Below are positions 18,335 to 26,939 of a DNA stretch of 64,000 nt, piece by piece (the first letter of the stretch is position 1; each line of letters opens with the position of its first letter). The notes beneath the pieces are model-generated. The model was not told where the DNA came from. It was given only the letters and a program-made list of their open reading frames with translations, and searched no databases. The translations under genes were made by a program, and so were the position numbers. Source of the DNA: Shewanella psychromarinicola (lineage in GTDB: Bacteria; Pseudomonadota; Gammaproteobacteria; Enterobacterales; Shewanellaceae); contig NZ_CP034073.1 of the NCBI RefSeq assembly GCF_003855155.1, positions 4,526,001-4,590,000 of the forward strand, written 5' to 3'.

Positions 18335-19351
18335 ATGGCAACAATTTACGATGTATCCGTGATGGCAGGTGTGTCTCTGGCGACAGTGTCCAGAGTGATG
18401 AACGACAACACCAAAGTCAGTGATAAAACGAAGCAAAAAGTACTCGATGCAATGGCGGCGCTGGGCTATCGCCCAAACACTATTGCCCAATCATTAGCCT
18501 CAAACTGTTCCAATAGTGTCGGAGTGTTAGTGTCACAACTTGATGGCCCTTATTATGGCCCAATGATGACAGAAATCGAAACAGCCCTTCGCACTGCCAA
18601 TAAACATGTCATTATTGCCGCCGGTCACAGTGATGAAAAACAAGAAAAAGAAGCGGTTGAGTTTTTATTAAGTCGCGGCTGTGATGCGTTGATTTTAGAC
18701 ATTGAAGCCGTATCTGATGAGTACCTGATTAAGCTAAGCAAAGCATCAACGCCAGTGGTCTTTATTAACCGCTATATTGAATCAATTAAAGAGCGTTGTG
18801 TTTATTTAGAAAATGAACTTGGTGGTTATATGGCGACTCAATATATCCTGTCGCTTGGGCATAAAGATGTCGCCTATATTTCTGGGCCATTATACAAACT
18901 CGATGCCAGAGATCGTCTTAAAGGGCATAAACGAGCCCTGCAAGAATACCAAGTACCATTCGACCCAGAATTGTGCTTTGAAGGTAACTTCCGCGAATTT
19001 GGCGGTAGTGATGCAATGGAATATTTACTGTCACGCAATAAACCCATCACTGCGGTGGTATGTGCTAGCGATCAAATGGCCTCTGGGGCAATATCGGTGT
19101 GTTTAGAGCGAGGTTTGCGCGTACCGGACGATATTTCATTTATCGGCTACGATAATATTCCATTTCCACAATACATCTCACCTAAGCTATCGACCGTTAA
19201 TAACCCAATCCATGAAATGGGTAAAATGGCTGCTCGTTGGGTATTACAGCAAGTGTATAACGATAAAGACGTCACGGTTGAGAGCTCGTTTCAACCTGAG
19301 TTATTTATCCGTGATTCGGCTAAAGCGATTTCAACAAACCACGATAATTAA
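18335..19351 (+). CDS. LacI-family regulator of the beta-glucoside locus
   Basis: Transcriptional repressor of 338 residues. The N-terminal HTH is complete (ATIYDVSVMAGVSLATVSRV, then the hinge helix region LGYRPNTIAQSLAS), followed by a periplasmic-binding-protein-like sensor domain to the C-terminus. It sits between the symporter and the TonB receptor. GCGC-centred palindromes of the LacI type occur before the GH1 gene and the receptor gene, so these are its likely sites, and a glucoside or glucose is its likely effector. No Shine-Dalgarno is seen before ATG 18335, and a MITE-like element ends 12 bp upstream. Confidence 0.92.
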   Translation: MATIYDVSVMAGVSLATVSRVMNDNTKVSDKTKQKVLDAMAALGYRPNTIAQSLASNCSNSVGVLVSQLDGPYYGPMMTEIETALRTANKHVIIAAGHSDEKQEKEAVEFLLSRGCDALILDIEAVSDEYLIKLSKASTPVVFINRYIESIKERCVYLENELGGYMATQYILSLGHKDVAYISGPLYKLDARDRLKGHKRALQEYQVPFDPELCFEGNFREFGGSDAMEYLLSRNKPITAVVCASDQMASGAISVCLERGLRVPDDISFIGYDNIPFPQYISPKLSTVNNPIHEMGKMAARWVLQQVYNDKDVTVESSFQPELFIRDSAKAISTNHDN

Positions 19352-19360
19352 CTTTCATTT

Positions 19361-19513
19361 TCAAGAGCTGTCGACAATATGCGCTGCTATCAAGGGTTGT
19401 AATGCCCTTAATGTCAATGTTGCTGATACCTTTTCAAGTTGATCCGCCATCTTACCAATCGTATTTACTATCTGCTCATGTAGCGACTCAAGCGTTCTTC
19501 TTTTGCGTTGCAT
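19361..19513 (-). CDS. Possible 50-residue ORF or gene remnant, unknown
   Basis: The minus frame from ATG 19513 encodes a charged peptide with MQRKRRTLESLHEQIVNTIG near its start and a TGA at 19361. There is no Shine-Dalgarno, and an in-frame stop lies a short way upstream. It is convergent with lacI, 9 bp from its stop. Bases 19453-19504 resemble the left end of the MITE at 18059, so this may be a remnant of a mobile sequence. The rest of 19352-20027 holds the receptor promoter and operators. Confidence 0.2.
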   Translation of the reverse strand: MQRKRRTLESLHEQIVNTIGKMADQLEKVSATLTLRALQPLIAAHIVDSS

Positions 19514-19724
19514 TAATGCGCCATAAATTGAAAAACTTGAGCCACTCTAAGCTATTCTGATAATGAAACAGATTGATATCATAAGCTCAATCTGTTTCAA
19601 GCATGATTAACCACCACCCCTGTGCCAGCATCCCTTCGATAGAATGTAGTTTACAAAATGTGCTGCTGATCTTGTGATTTATCAGATAACTTATTACTAA
19701 TTTCATTCACAAATCGCTTAACAA

Positions 19725-19740
19725 AAGAAAGCGCTTACAT
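19725..19740. promoter_or_regulatory. LacI-family operator, upstream copy before TonB receptor
   Basis: AAGAAAGCGCTTACAT, centred on GCGC, matches the perfect palindrome at 19887-19902 in 13 of 16 positions. The two centres are 162 bp apart, which would allow repressor-mediated looping. Confidence 0.6.
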
Positions 19741-19856
19741 TTTTGCGTGCGTATTTTAATAAAAATTAAACTGTTTACAAACAACAATTAAAAATAATAT
19801 TAATAAAAAACCTTACACAGAAGTTAACGAAATGTAATAATTAAAACTTGTTTTTG

Positions 19857-19885
19857 TTGACGGCGGTCACGTTTTGCACTAGTTT
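19857..19885 (+). promoter_or_regulatory. Candidate sigma70 promoter of the TonB receptor gene
   Basis: TTGACG, 17 bases, TAGTTT. The perfect operator begins 1 bp after the -10 element, so bound repressor would cover the transcription start. The transcript would have a 5' leader of about 135 bases. Confidence 0.45.
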
Positions 19886-19886
19886 T

Positions 19887-19902
19887 ATGTAAGCGCTTAC
19901 AT
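19887..19902. promoter_or_regulatory. Perfect 16-bp LacI-family operator
   Basis: ATGTAAGCGCTTACAT is a perfect palindrome with a GCGC core, of the CcpA/LacI-like operator type. It is the best copy of the motif in the window and defines the regulon linking the receptor with the GH1/transporter promoters. Confidence 0.8.
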
Positions 19903-20027
19903 TAGCAGTTTTATAACACAACTATTTATAAATAATGATTACCGCGTGGATAGAGAATTAAAAAAACGACTTGCGCCTAACCCGCAATATTGAGAGAAGT
20001 AGAATCTAGTCAATGGGGATTTCCTAG

Positions 20028-22964
20028 ATGAAAACAACAACATTTACCAAAACCAAGCTTGCTACCAGTTTATCGCTAGTGCTTGGTGTTAGCAGTATGC
20101 TACCGGCCTATGCTGCTGATGAAGCCAGTGAAGAAAACATAGAAGTGTTACAGGTCACAGGTATTCGTGGCAGTTTAATTAAATCAATGGATGTCAAACG
20201 TTCTTCAAATGGAGTCGTAGACTCTATTTCTGCAGAAGATATTGGTAAGTTTCCTGACACCAACTTAGCTGAATCGTTACAGCGTATCACTGGGGTGTCG
20301 ATTGATCGTGAAAACGGTGAAGGCAGTAAAGTCACGGTGCGTGGTTTTGGCCCTGACTATAATTTGATCACCCTCAATGGTCGTCAAATGCCTGTTACCA
20401 CTGGCTCGCGTTCATTTGACTTTGCTAACATTGCATCAGAAAGTATCAGCGGTGTTGAAGTTTATAAAACCAGCTTAGCGTCAAACTCAACCGGTGGTAT
20501 TGGTTCAACTATCAATATTTTAACCCACAAGCCATTTAGTTCGCCGGGGTTAAAAGCCTCATTTGGTGTAAAAGCGGTTGATGATCAATCAACAGATAAT
20601 GGCTCAGTTACTCCTGAGTTATCAGGTTTATACTCAAACACGTTTGCTGATGATAAATTTGGTATTTCGCTATCGGCCAGTTATCAAGAACGTGAAAGTG
20701 GTAACCAGCAAGCGCAAGTCGGTACAGGCTGGCGCAGCTTTCCCGGTACGACAGACAACAGTGAATGGGGCGGCGTTGCAAAAGACGACACCCAAGTTAA
20801 TCGCCCTGGTGATGACGACATTTACTCAGTACCACAAACCACCATTTATCGTTTTGAAGAACAGCAACGTACTCGAACTAATGGCCAGTTAGTCTTACAG
20901 TACAGCCCCATTGATACCATCGTCGCGAGTTTAGATTACACCTACATGCGTAACGATATCGACACCCAATCTAACGACGTATCAGCTTGGTTTAACTTTG
21001 TACCATCTGAAAACGTGTGGAGTGATGGCCCGATTGCATCACCACTCATTTATTCTGAAACTTATGACGCACCTGCTGACTTATCAATGGCAGCAGGCGA
21101 TTATGGCGTACGTAACGAAAGTGGATCATTAGGTTTTAACATTGAGTGGCAAGCGACAGATAGCTTAAAACTGACATTCGATGCGCACAACTCAACGGCT
21201 GAAAATAAACCTAATAATCTTTACGGTTCAAGTAACAGCTTAAGTACCGCAGCTTTTGTGCGTACGAGTGCAGCTACTGACTTTAGTGGTGATTTACCTA
21301 TCCTGGCAGTTGGTGGTGGTAATGCCGTCACCCCTGCAGATATGCTTCTTACCGGTTCTGTGTTCACTAACGAGCGTAATAAGTCTGAAATTGATCAATA
21401 TCAGTTTGACGGTGAATATATCTTTGACGACGTGGGTAGCATTGACTTTGGTATTGAGTTGACCAATGTCAATAATCACTCTAAATCCGTTAACGTGCAA
21501 CGTAACGATTGGGGGGGCGTGGGATCGGCGGGTGACTTTGAAGACGCTTGGTTCCCAGCAGATACGATTCAAGACAAATTTGATGCCACAGGCGGTGATT
21601 TCTCGCTTACTGATGGTAACTTCGATATTTTAAATACCATTTTCATGTGGGACTTTCATTCTGTTCGTGACTTCGCGGCAGCAAATTATGCCTCTTCGGT
21701 AAGTGGTGACTGTGGAAATGGCTTCTGTCCATCAACTAATTATGCGGCTGAAACTGACCGTTTTACGGAAGAAGAATCACAAGCCGTTTACCTACAGTAC
21801 AACTACGATAACGAAATTGCCGGCATGCCGTATGACGTGCATTTTGGCTTACGTTATGAGCAAACTGACGTTACCTCAACAGCTGCAGTAGCGGGCTATG
21901 ATGGCGCAGATTGGATTGCCGAAACTGAAATTGCATTAACACCTACTGGTGAGCAAGTATTTGAAACTAAATCAGGTGATTACGACTACATTCTGCCAAG
22001 TTTCAACTTCAATATTGAAGTGGTAGAAGATGTGATGCTACGTGCGGCTTACAGCGAAACGATTGGTCGCCCTAATTACACTGACATTCAAGGTGGTACT
22101 GTATTAGCCACGCTCGCTAACCGTACTAATGGTGGTGCTTCAGCGGGTAATCCAACATTACTGCCGTTAGAGTCGCAAAATATCGACTTCTCAGCAGAGT
22201 GGTATTACGCCCCATCAAGCTATGTGTCTGTGGGTTATTTCCGCAAAGATACTGAAAACTTCATCAGCAATGGCATCGTTAAAAGCACTAACGGCATTTA
22301 TAACCCTGCATCAGGTGATTTATATAAAGCAGCAGTAGCAGCAACGGGTACAACCGAAGCAGGCGAAGTTCGTGACTATATTTTCAATAACTTTGCTGAT
22401 AATGCCGCCGTAGATGTTGCCAATCAAACCATCAGTGGCAGTGCGGCTAATAATGATGAATTATTAAGCTTTAACGTCGACACCCCATCCAACAGCTCAC
22501 GTAAGTCAGTGATTGATGGTTGGGAATTAGCAGTACAGCACTTCTTTGGTGAAACTGGTTTTGGTGTAATTGCTAACTATACCTTGGTTGATAGTGACGA
22601 GGCATACAACAATTACTCATTAGCAGATCAATCTGCAATCATCGGCATCAGTGATACCGCTAACGCCGTACTAGTGTACGAAAACTATGGTTTCCAAGCA
22701 CGTGTGGCGTACAACTGGCGTGACGAGTTCTTAAACTCGCGTAGTCAAGATACGGGGGCTAACCCTAAGTACACTGAAGCCTACTCACAAATCGATTTGT
22801 CTGTTAGCTACGACATCGAATCTGTAGAAGGCTTAACCGTGTTCTTCGAGGGACTTAACATTACTGAAGAGTACACCCGTGTTCACGGACGTGCTGGCGA
22901 GCAAGTGTTAAACCTAACCGAAACCGGCGCACGTTATAGCTTAGGCGCTCGTTATACTTTCTAA
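20028..22964 (+). CDS. TonB-dependent outer-membrane receptor
   Basis: Outer-membrane transporter of 978 residues, predicted to take up oligosaccharides. A signal peptide ends at AYAADEA (about residue 29). A TonB-box-like EVLQVTGIRGS precedes the plug domain (GKFPDTNLAESLQRITGVSI, VRGFGPDYNLITLNGRQMP), and a long beta-barrel ends in the outer-membrane signature RYSLGARYTF. The plug and length fit the carbohydrate-linked Xanthomonas/Caulobacter-type receptor group. The gene is controlled by the operators at 19725 and 19887. Downstream are the halogenase/SapC genes that usually accompany such receptors in marine gammaproteobacteria. Substrate (beta-glucan pieces) is inferred from the GH3 and GH1 enzymes. 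Confidence 0.92.
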   Translation: MKTTTFTKTKLATSLSLVLGVSSMLPAYAADEASEENIEVLQVTGIRGSLIKSMDVKRSSNGVVDSISAEDIGKFPDTNLAESLQRITGVSIDRENGEGSKVTVRGFGPDYNLITLNGRQMPVTTGSRSFDFANIASESISGVEVYKTSLASNSTGGIGSTINILTHKPFSSPGLKASFGVKAVDDQSTDNGSVTPELSGLYSNTFADDKFGISLSASYQERESGNQQAQVGTGWRSFPGTTDNSEWGGVAKDDTQVNRPGDDDIYSVPQTTIYRFEEQQRTRTNGQLVLQYSPIDTIVASLDYTYMRNDIDTQSNDVSAWFNFVPSENVWSDGPIASPLIYSETYDAPADLSMAAGDYGVRNESGSLGFNIEWQATDSLKLTFDAHNSTAENKPNNLYGSSNSLSTAAFVRTSAATDFSGDLPILAVGGGNAVTPADMLLTGSVFTNERNKSEIDQYQFDGEYIFDDVGSIDFGIELTNVNNHSKSVNVQRNDWGGVGSAGDFEDAWFPADTIQDKFDATGGDFSLTDGNFDILNTIFMWDFHSVRDFAAANYASSVSGDCGNGFCPSTNYAAETDRFTEEESQAVYLQYNYDNEIAGMPYDVHFGLRYEQTDVTSTAAVAGYDGADWIAETEIALTPTGEQVFETKSGDYDYILPSFNFNIEVVEDVMLRAAYSETIGRPNYTDIQGGTVLATLANRTNGGASAGNPTLLPLESQNIDFSAEWYYAPSSYVSVGYFRKDTENFISNGIVKSTNGIYNPASGDLYKAAVAATGTTEAGEVRDYIFNNFADNAAVDVANQTISGSAANNDELLSFNVDTPSNSSRKSVIDGWELAVQHFFGETGFGVIANYTLVDSDEAYNNYSLADQSAIIGISDTANAVLVYENYGFQARVAYNWRDEFLNSRSQDTGANPKYTEAYSQIDLSVSYDIESVEGLTVFFEGLNITEEYTRVHGRAGEQVLNLTETGARYSLGARYTF

Positions 22965-23058
22965 GCCCATAACGTTAGTAACATTGAGCTTAGTGATATT
23001 GCGCTAAGTCGTATTTAGCTAAGGGACATTTAGCTAAAGAGCATCGCGCTAAAAGACA

Positions 23059-23089
23059 TTCCGCCTAATACCCTTGGCGTTAGGCGGAA
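23059..23089 (+). terminator. 10-bp hairpin after the receptor gene
   Basis: TTCCGCCTAA and TTAGGCGGAA form a perfect 10-bp stem with an 11-base loop. The T-rich tract comes only about 15 bases later, so it may be an mRNA-stabilising hairpin or part of a double terminator with 23120-23148. Short GCTAAG/GCTAAA repeats precede it. Confidence 0.5.
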
Positions 23090-23119
23090 AATGTTAAAAC
23101 GTTTTATTTTTAGGTCATT

Positions 23120-23148
23120 GAGGTGCACAGACTTTGTCACCTCTTTTT
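23120..23148 (+). terminator. Intrinsic terminator between receptor and halogenase cassette
   Basis: GAGGTG and CACCTC, extended by ACA/TGT after a bulge, form a stem followed directly by TTTTT. It should end the receptor transcript, so the halogenase cassette needs its own promoter in 23149-23369. Confidence 0.75.
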
Positions 23149-23238
23149 ATTGCAACACCTTAAGTAACAAGGACGTTACTATTTTTATTTCAGCCTAAGC
23201 TCTCAACAAGCTTTTGAGCAGAGATTGAAAAACCAATA

Positions 23239-23254
23239 CTTGAAAGTGGTTACA
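23239..23254. promoter_or_regulatory. Degenerate LacI-type operator before halogenase cassette
   Basis: TTGAAAGTGGTTACAT matches the regulon palindrome in about 12-13 of 16 positions but has GTGG in place of the GCGC core. It lies 116 bp upstream of the first halogenase start. Because the central CpG-containing core is lost, binding is doubtful. Confidence 0.25.
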
Positions 23255-23369
23255 TTTTATTGAATTCTACTTATGATATGACTTGAACATCATAAAATCT
23301 GCAACACAAATAACGATAATAATAACAACAATATTAATAACGATAGTGCCAAAGGCGTAGGTAGAGATT

Positions 23370-24965
23370 ATGCAAAACGCAATCACCGAAATAGTCATTG
23401 TTGGAGGCGGTACAGCCGGTTGGATAACCGCTGGATTACTGGCTGCTGAGCATAATGTTGATAATGGTGTCCTAGCCCACTCGCCCAAGCTCAACATTAC
23501 CTTAATAGAATCTCCCGACGTCGCCACAATCGGTGTTGGTGAAGGCACTTGGCCTTCGATGCGTTCAACCTTGAGTAAAATTGGCATCGATGAAAACGAG
23601 TTTATTCGTCGTTGCGACGCCAGCTTTAAACAAGGTTCACGATTTATTCATTGGCGCCGTGATCCTGCTAGCCATAACGCCCAAGTAGGTAATCCAGCTC
23701 AATCAGACAGTTACTTGCATCCCTTTAGCTTACCCCACGGCCATCAAGAGCTCGACTTATGTCCATTTTGGTTGTCCCATGCAGACCAAGTCAGCTTTGC
23801 CGAAGCCGTCAGTAGTCAAGAGGTTCTAACTCAACTGGGGTTAGCGCCAAAATCCATTTCATCGGCGCAGTATCATTTTCAAAATAATTATGGCTACCAT
23901 CTTAATGCCGGAAAATTCAGCCAACTGTTGACCGAACATTGCACCCAAAAACTTGGGATAAGCCATATTCGCGATCATGTCAGTCATATTGTTAACCATG
24001 ATAATGGTGATATCGCCAAACTGGTCACCCTAGAAAATGGCGAGATTAGTGGTCAATTATTTATCGACTGCAGTGGCACTAAGTCACTGTTGTTGGGTGA
24101 GCATTTACACGTGCCGTTTTTATGCCAAAAAGCGGTATTATTTAATGACACCGCCCTTGCGGTACAAGTACCTTATTCAGGAGATGGCAGTCCTATAGCG
24201 TCTTGTACTCATTCAACCGCGCAACAAAACGGTTGGATTTGGGACATAGGCCTACCTACACGCAAAGGCGTGGGGTATGTGTATTCATCAAGCCATACCA
24301 ATGACGCTGACGCCGAGAGAACACTGTTTACCTATTTGGGGGACGCAGCCACTATCGATAAACTTCAACCGCGTAAATTATCCTTCAATCCCGGTTATCG
24401 AGCCAAGTGTTGGCAAAACAATTGTATTGCCATTGGCATGGCAGCAGGGTTTATTGAACCATTAGAAGCCTCAGCATTGGCGTTAATTGAATGGACAGCC
24501 TCAACCTTAGCGCAGCAATTACCCCCCAACCGTCAAGTGATGGATACCATCGCAGCAAGGGTGAACGATCGCTACCAATTACACTGGCAACAAATCATCG
24601 ACTTTTTGAAACTGCATTATGTAATAAGCCAACGTGAAGTTGATGGCTATTGGCGCGACCATCGCGATAACCAATCGATACCCGACAGTTTACAAGCCAA
24701 ACTTGAATTATGGCGCTACCAAGTACCAAGCCAGTATGATATTAGTTATAAAGAAGCTTTATTTCCGGCCGCCAGTTTTCAATATGTCTTGTATGGCATG
24801 GGTTTTCAAACTCAGTTACCCACTCATGTTAAACCGTCAATGCAACAACTGGCACAGCAACTTTTTAACGACAACCAGCAACGCACTCAAGCATTAAGTA
24901 AAAGCTTACCCAGCAATCGCGCTTTACTGGAAAAAGTGGCCCAATACGGGTTTCCTAAACTGTAA
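23370..24965 (+). CDS. Flavin-dependent (tryptophan-type) halogenase 1
   Basis: FADH2-dependent halogenase family protein of 531 residues. It has the FAD motif GGGTAGW at residues 12-18, the GVGEGTWPS segment, and Lys87 in SFKQGSRFIHW, which corresponds to the lysine that binds hypohalous acid in PrnA. The second diagnostic motif WxWxIP is altered here to WIWDIGLP. It is the first gene of the five-gene cassette. Family members near sugar TonB receptors have mostly unknown substrates; the name 'tryptophan halogenase' reflects homology, not a known substrate. Confidence 0.85.
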   Translation: MQNAITEIVIVGGGTAGWITAGLLAAEHNVDNGVLAHSPKLNITLIESPDVATIGVGEGTWPSMRSTLSKIGIDENEFIRRCDASFKQGSRFIHWRRDPASHNAQVGNPAQSDSYLHPFSLPHGHQELDLCPFWLSHADQVSFAEAVSSQEVLTQLGLAPKSISSAQYHFQNNYGYHLNAGKFSQLLTEHCTQKLGISHIRDHVSHIVNHDNGDIAKLVTLENGEISGQLFIDCSGTKSLLLGEHLHVPFLCQKAVLFNDTALAVQVPYSGDGSPIASCTHSTAQQNGWIWDIGLPTRKGVGYVYSSSHTNDADAERTLFTYLGDAATIDKLQPRKLSFNPGYRAKCWQNNCIAIGMAAGFIEPLEASALALIEWTASTLAQQLPPNRQVMDTIAARVNDRYQLHWQQIIDFLKLHYVISQREVDGYWRDHRDNQSIPDSLQAKLELWRYQVPSQYDISYKEALFPAASFQYVLYGMGFQTQLPTHVKPSMQQLAQQLFNDNQQRTQALSKSLPSNRALLEKVAQYGFPKL

Positions 24966-25094
24966 TACACTTTAGCTGAGCAAGCTGGGCTGCTAGTATT
25001 AAAGCGGTTAGCATTGAAAACCACTAGAACTATAGATCACCTACAATAATCATAACAACACAATGTATTTGAACGAATAAGATAGGACATCAAT

Positions 25095-25817
25095 ATGAGC
25101 CAACATGTATTACTTAACAGTATCGATCATAAAGATCTAAAGGTTATCACCAACCGCTCTGCCGCATTAGGCGACAACCTTTGGTACAGCGTGACCTTTC
25201 CACAAGAATTTCGCAGCGTTCAAGCTCATTATCCTATTTTTTTCCATAAGGACGCGGCAACTGGCCAGTTTTACTCTGTGGCATTGTTTGGTTTTCAGCA
25301 GGATGAGAATCTGTTTTTATCTGACGCTGGTTGGAATGCATCGTATATCCCCCTTAGCGTTCGCCGCCAGCCGTTTTTGATTGGCCAACAAACCGTACAA
25401 GAAGATGGCATTGAACGTCAGCAACGCGTTATTCACCTCGATGTAGAGCACCCAAGAGTTGGCCGAACCGAAGGTGAAGCGTTGTTTTTACCCTATGGCG
25501 GTAACACACCACTATTAGATGAAATGGGTGAAATGCTTGAAGCTATTCACCACGGGATCATCGACAGTAATCGCTTTATCGATATCTTAATTCAACATGA
25601 GTTGCTCGAATCTTTCACCTTAGACATCGAATTAGATAATGGCCAAAAACATCAAATGATTGGCTTTTATACCATTAATGAAAATACCCTAGCCGGATTA
25701 TCAGCTGAAACACTGGGCACATTACACCAGCAAGGTTACTTGCAAGCCATTTACATGACATTAGCTTCACACAGTAAAGTTCGCGAGCTTCTTAACCTTA
25801 AAAACGCCCAAGGTTAA
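25095..25817 (+). CDS. SapC family protein
   Basis: 240-residue protein of the SapC family (named after Campylobacter S-layer gene clusters). Visible features are NRSAALGDNLWYSVTFPQEF near the N-terminus, YPIFFHKDAATGQFYSVALFGF and ENLFLSDAGWNASYIPLSVRRQPF. The C-terminal part has SFTLDIELDNGQKHQMIGFY. No signal peptide or membrane segment is seen, so it is probably cytoplasmic. AGGA precedes ATG 25095. In many marine bacteria SapC genes sit beside TonB receptors and halogenases, as here, but the role is unknown. Confidence 0.82.
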   Translation: MSQHVLLNSIDHKDLKVITNRSAALGDNLWYSVTFPQEFRSVQAHYPIFFHKDAATGQFYSVALFGFQQDENLFLSDAGWNASYIPLSVRRQPFLIGQQTVQEDGIERQQRVIHLDVEHPRVGRTEGEALFLPYGGNTPLLDEMGEMLEAIHHGIIDSNRFIDILIQHELLESFTLDIELDNGQKHQMIGFYTINENTLAGLSAETLGTLHQQGYLQAIYMTLASHSKVRELLNLKNAQG

Positions 25818-25823
25818 TTGATT

Positions 25824-26897
25824 ATGGTGATGCCCAACGCTGATCCAACTCGATCTGAGCCAGCGCTACCGGATCTTAAACAAACTGACTCGATACAAAC
25901 TGTCGACAGCGTTAGCGATTGGACCTTAGATAACGTACTGGCTCATATTGAACATGCAGATACACCTATGGTGTTTAAAGGCTTATGCCGTCACTGGCCT
26001 TTAGTGCAAGCAGGTCTTGAGTCTGCTGATAAAGCGATGGATTATCTGCGTCAATTTTATCAGGGATCAGCCGTTACCGCGTATTATTTACCCCAAGATC
26101 AACATGGGCGAGTGTTTTATAATCAGCAAGTTAATGGCTTTAATTACCAAGCGGGCCGCCTTGATTTCAACCAATTATTAAGTCGCATACAACAAGAGAA
26201 TGCGAGTAAAGCACCTGCTGGAATTTACATGGGCTCAACTGACATTCACCAATGTTTGCCTGGGCTTGGTGAACAAAACAGTTTAGATTTATCGCCCACA
26301 CAAGCATTAACCAGTATTTGGCTTGGCAACCAAACCAAAGTTGCCGCGCATTTTGACTTCCCCCTCAACCTGGCTTGTAACGCTGTCGGAAAACGCACCT
26401 TTACCTTATTTCCGCCCGAGCAAATCAGTAATTTATATGTTGGGCCAATGGAGTTCGCCCCTGGCGGACAAGACATCAGCATGGTCGATTTTGCCGCCCC
26501 TGACTTTGCGCGTTTCCCAAAATTTAAGCAGGCACTTGCGGCATCCTTTACCGCTGAACTGAGTCCTGGTGATGTGCTGTTTATCCCCAGTATGTGGTGG
26601 CACCATGTCCGTGGCGTTGAAGACTTTAACGTACTCATTACCCATTGGTGGCGCGACACACCGGGCCATTTAGGGCGACCGAACAATGCCCTGCTCCACA
26701 GCATGTTAAGCCTGCGCTCATTACCGAAAGCACAACGCCAAGCATGGAAAGCACTGTTTGAGCATTACATTTTCGATCATGACGATGTTGATGACAGCCA
26801 CATTCCAGACAATGCTAAAGGCATGTTAACCAAGCCATTAGATGAACTAAACGCCCGTAAATTACGCGCAGACTTAATTAACAAATTAAAACGATAA
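25824..26897 (+). CDS. Cupin-like (JmjC-type) protein
   Basis: Predicted 2-oxoglutarate/Fe(II)-type oxygenase of the cupin_8/JmjC group, 357 residues. The core has SIWLGNQTKVAAHFDFPLNL, containing the HxD metal pair (AHFD), then RTFTLFPPEQISNLYVGP, and GDVLFIPSMWWHHV, which supplies the distal His. These are the facial-triad elements of JmjC hydroxylases. It starts 6 bp after the sapC stop (ATG 25824; further ATGs follow), so the two are translated from one transcript. Such enzymes hydroxylate protein or small-molecule substrates. Pairing with halogenases suggests tailoring of one substrate, which is inference. Confidence 0.8.
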   Translation: MVMPNADPTRSEPALPDLKQTDSIQTVDSVSDWTLDNVLAHIEHADTPMVFKGLCRHWPLVQAGLESADKAMDYLRQFYQGSAVTAYYLPQDQHGRVFYNQQVNGFNYQAGRLDFNQLLSRIQQENASKAPAGIYMGSTDIHQCLPGLGEQNSLDLSPTQALTSIWLGNQTKVAAHFDFPLNLACNAVGKRTFTLFPPEQISNLYVGPMEFAPGGQDISMVDFAAPDFARFPKFKQALAASFTAELSPGDVLFIPSMWWHHVRGVEDFNVLITHWWRDTPGHLGRPNNALLHSMLSLRSLPKAQRQAWKALFEHYIFDHDDVDDSHIPDNAKGMLTKPLDELNARKLRADLINKLKR

Positions 26898-26939
26898 TGC
26901 TAAATGCAAGAGACTAAGACATTAAACAGGATGCCCAAG

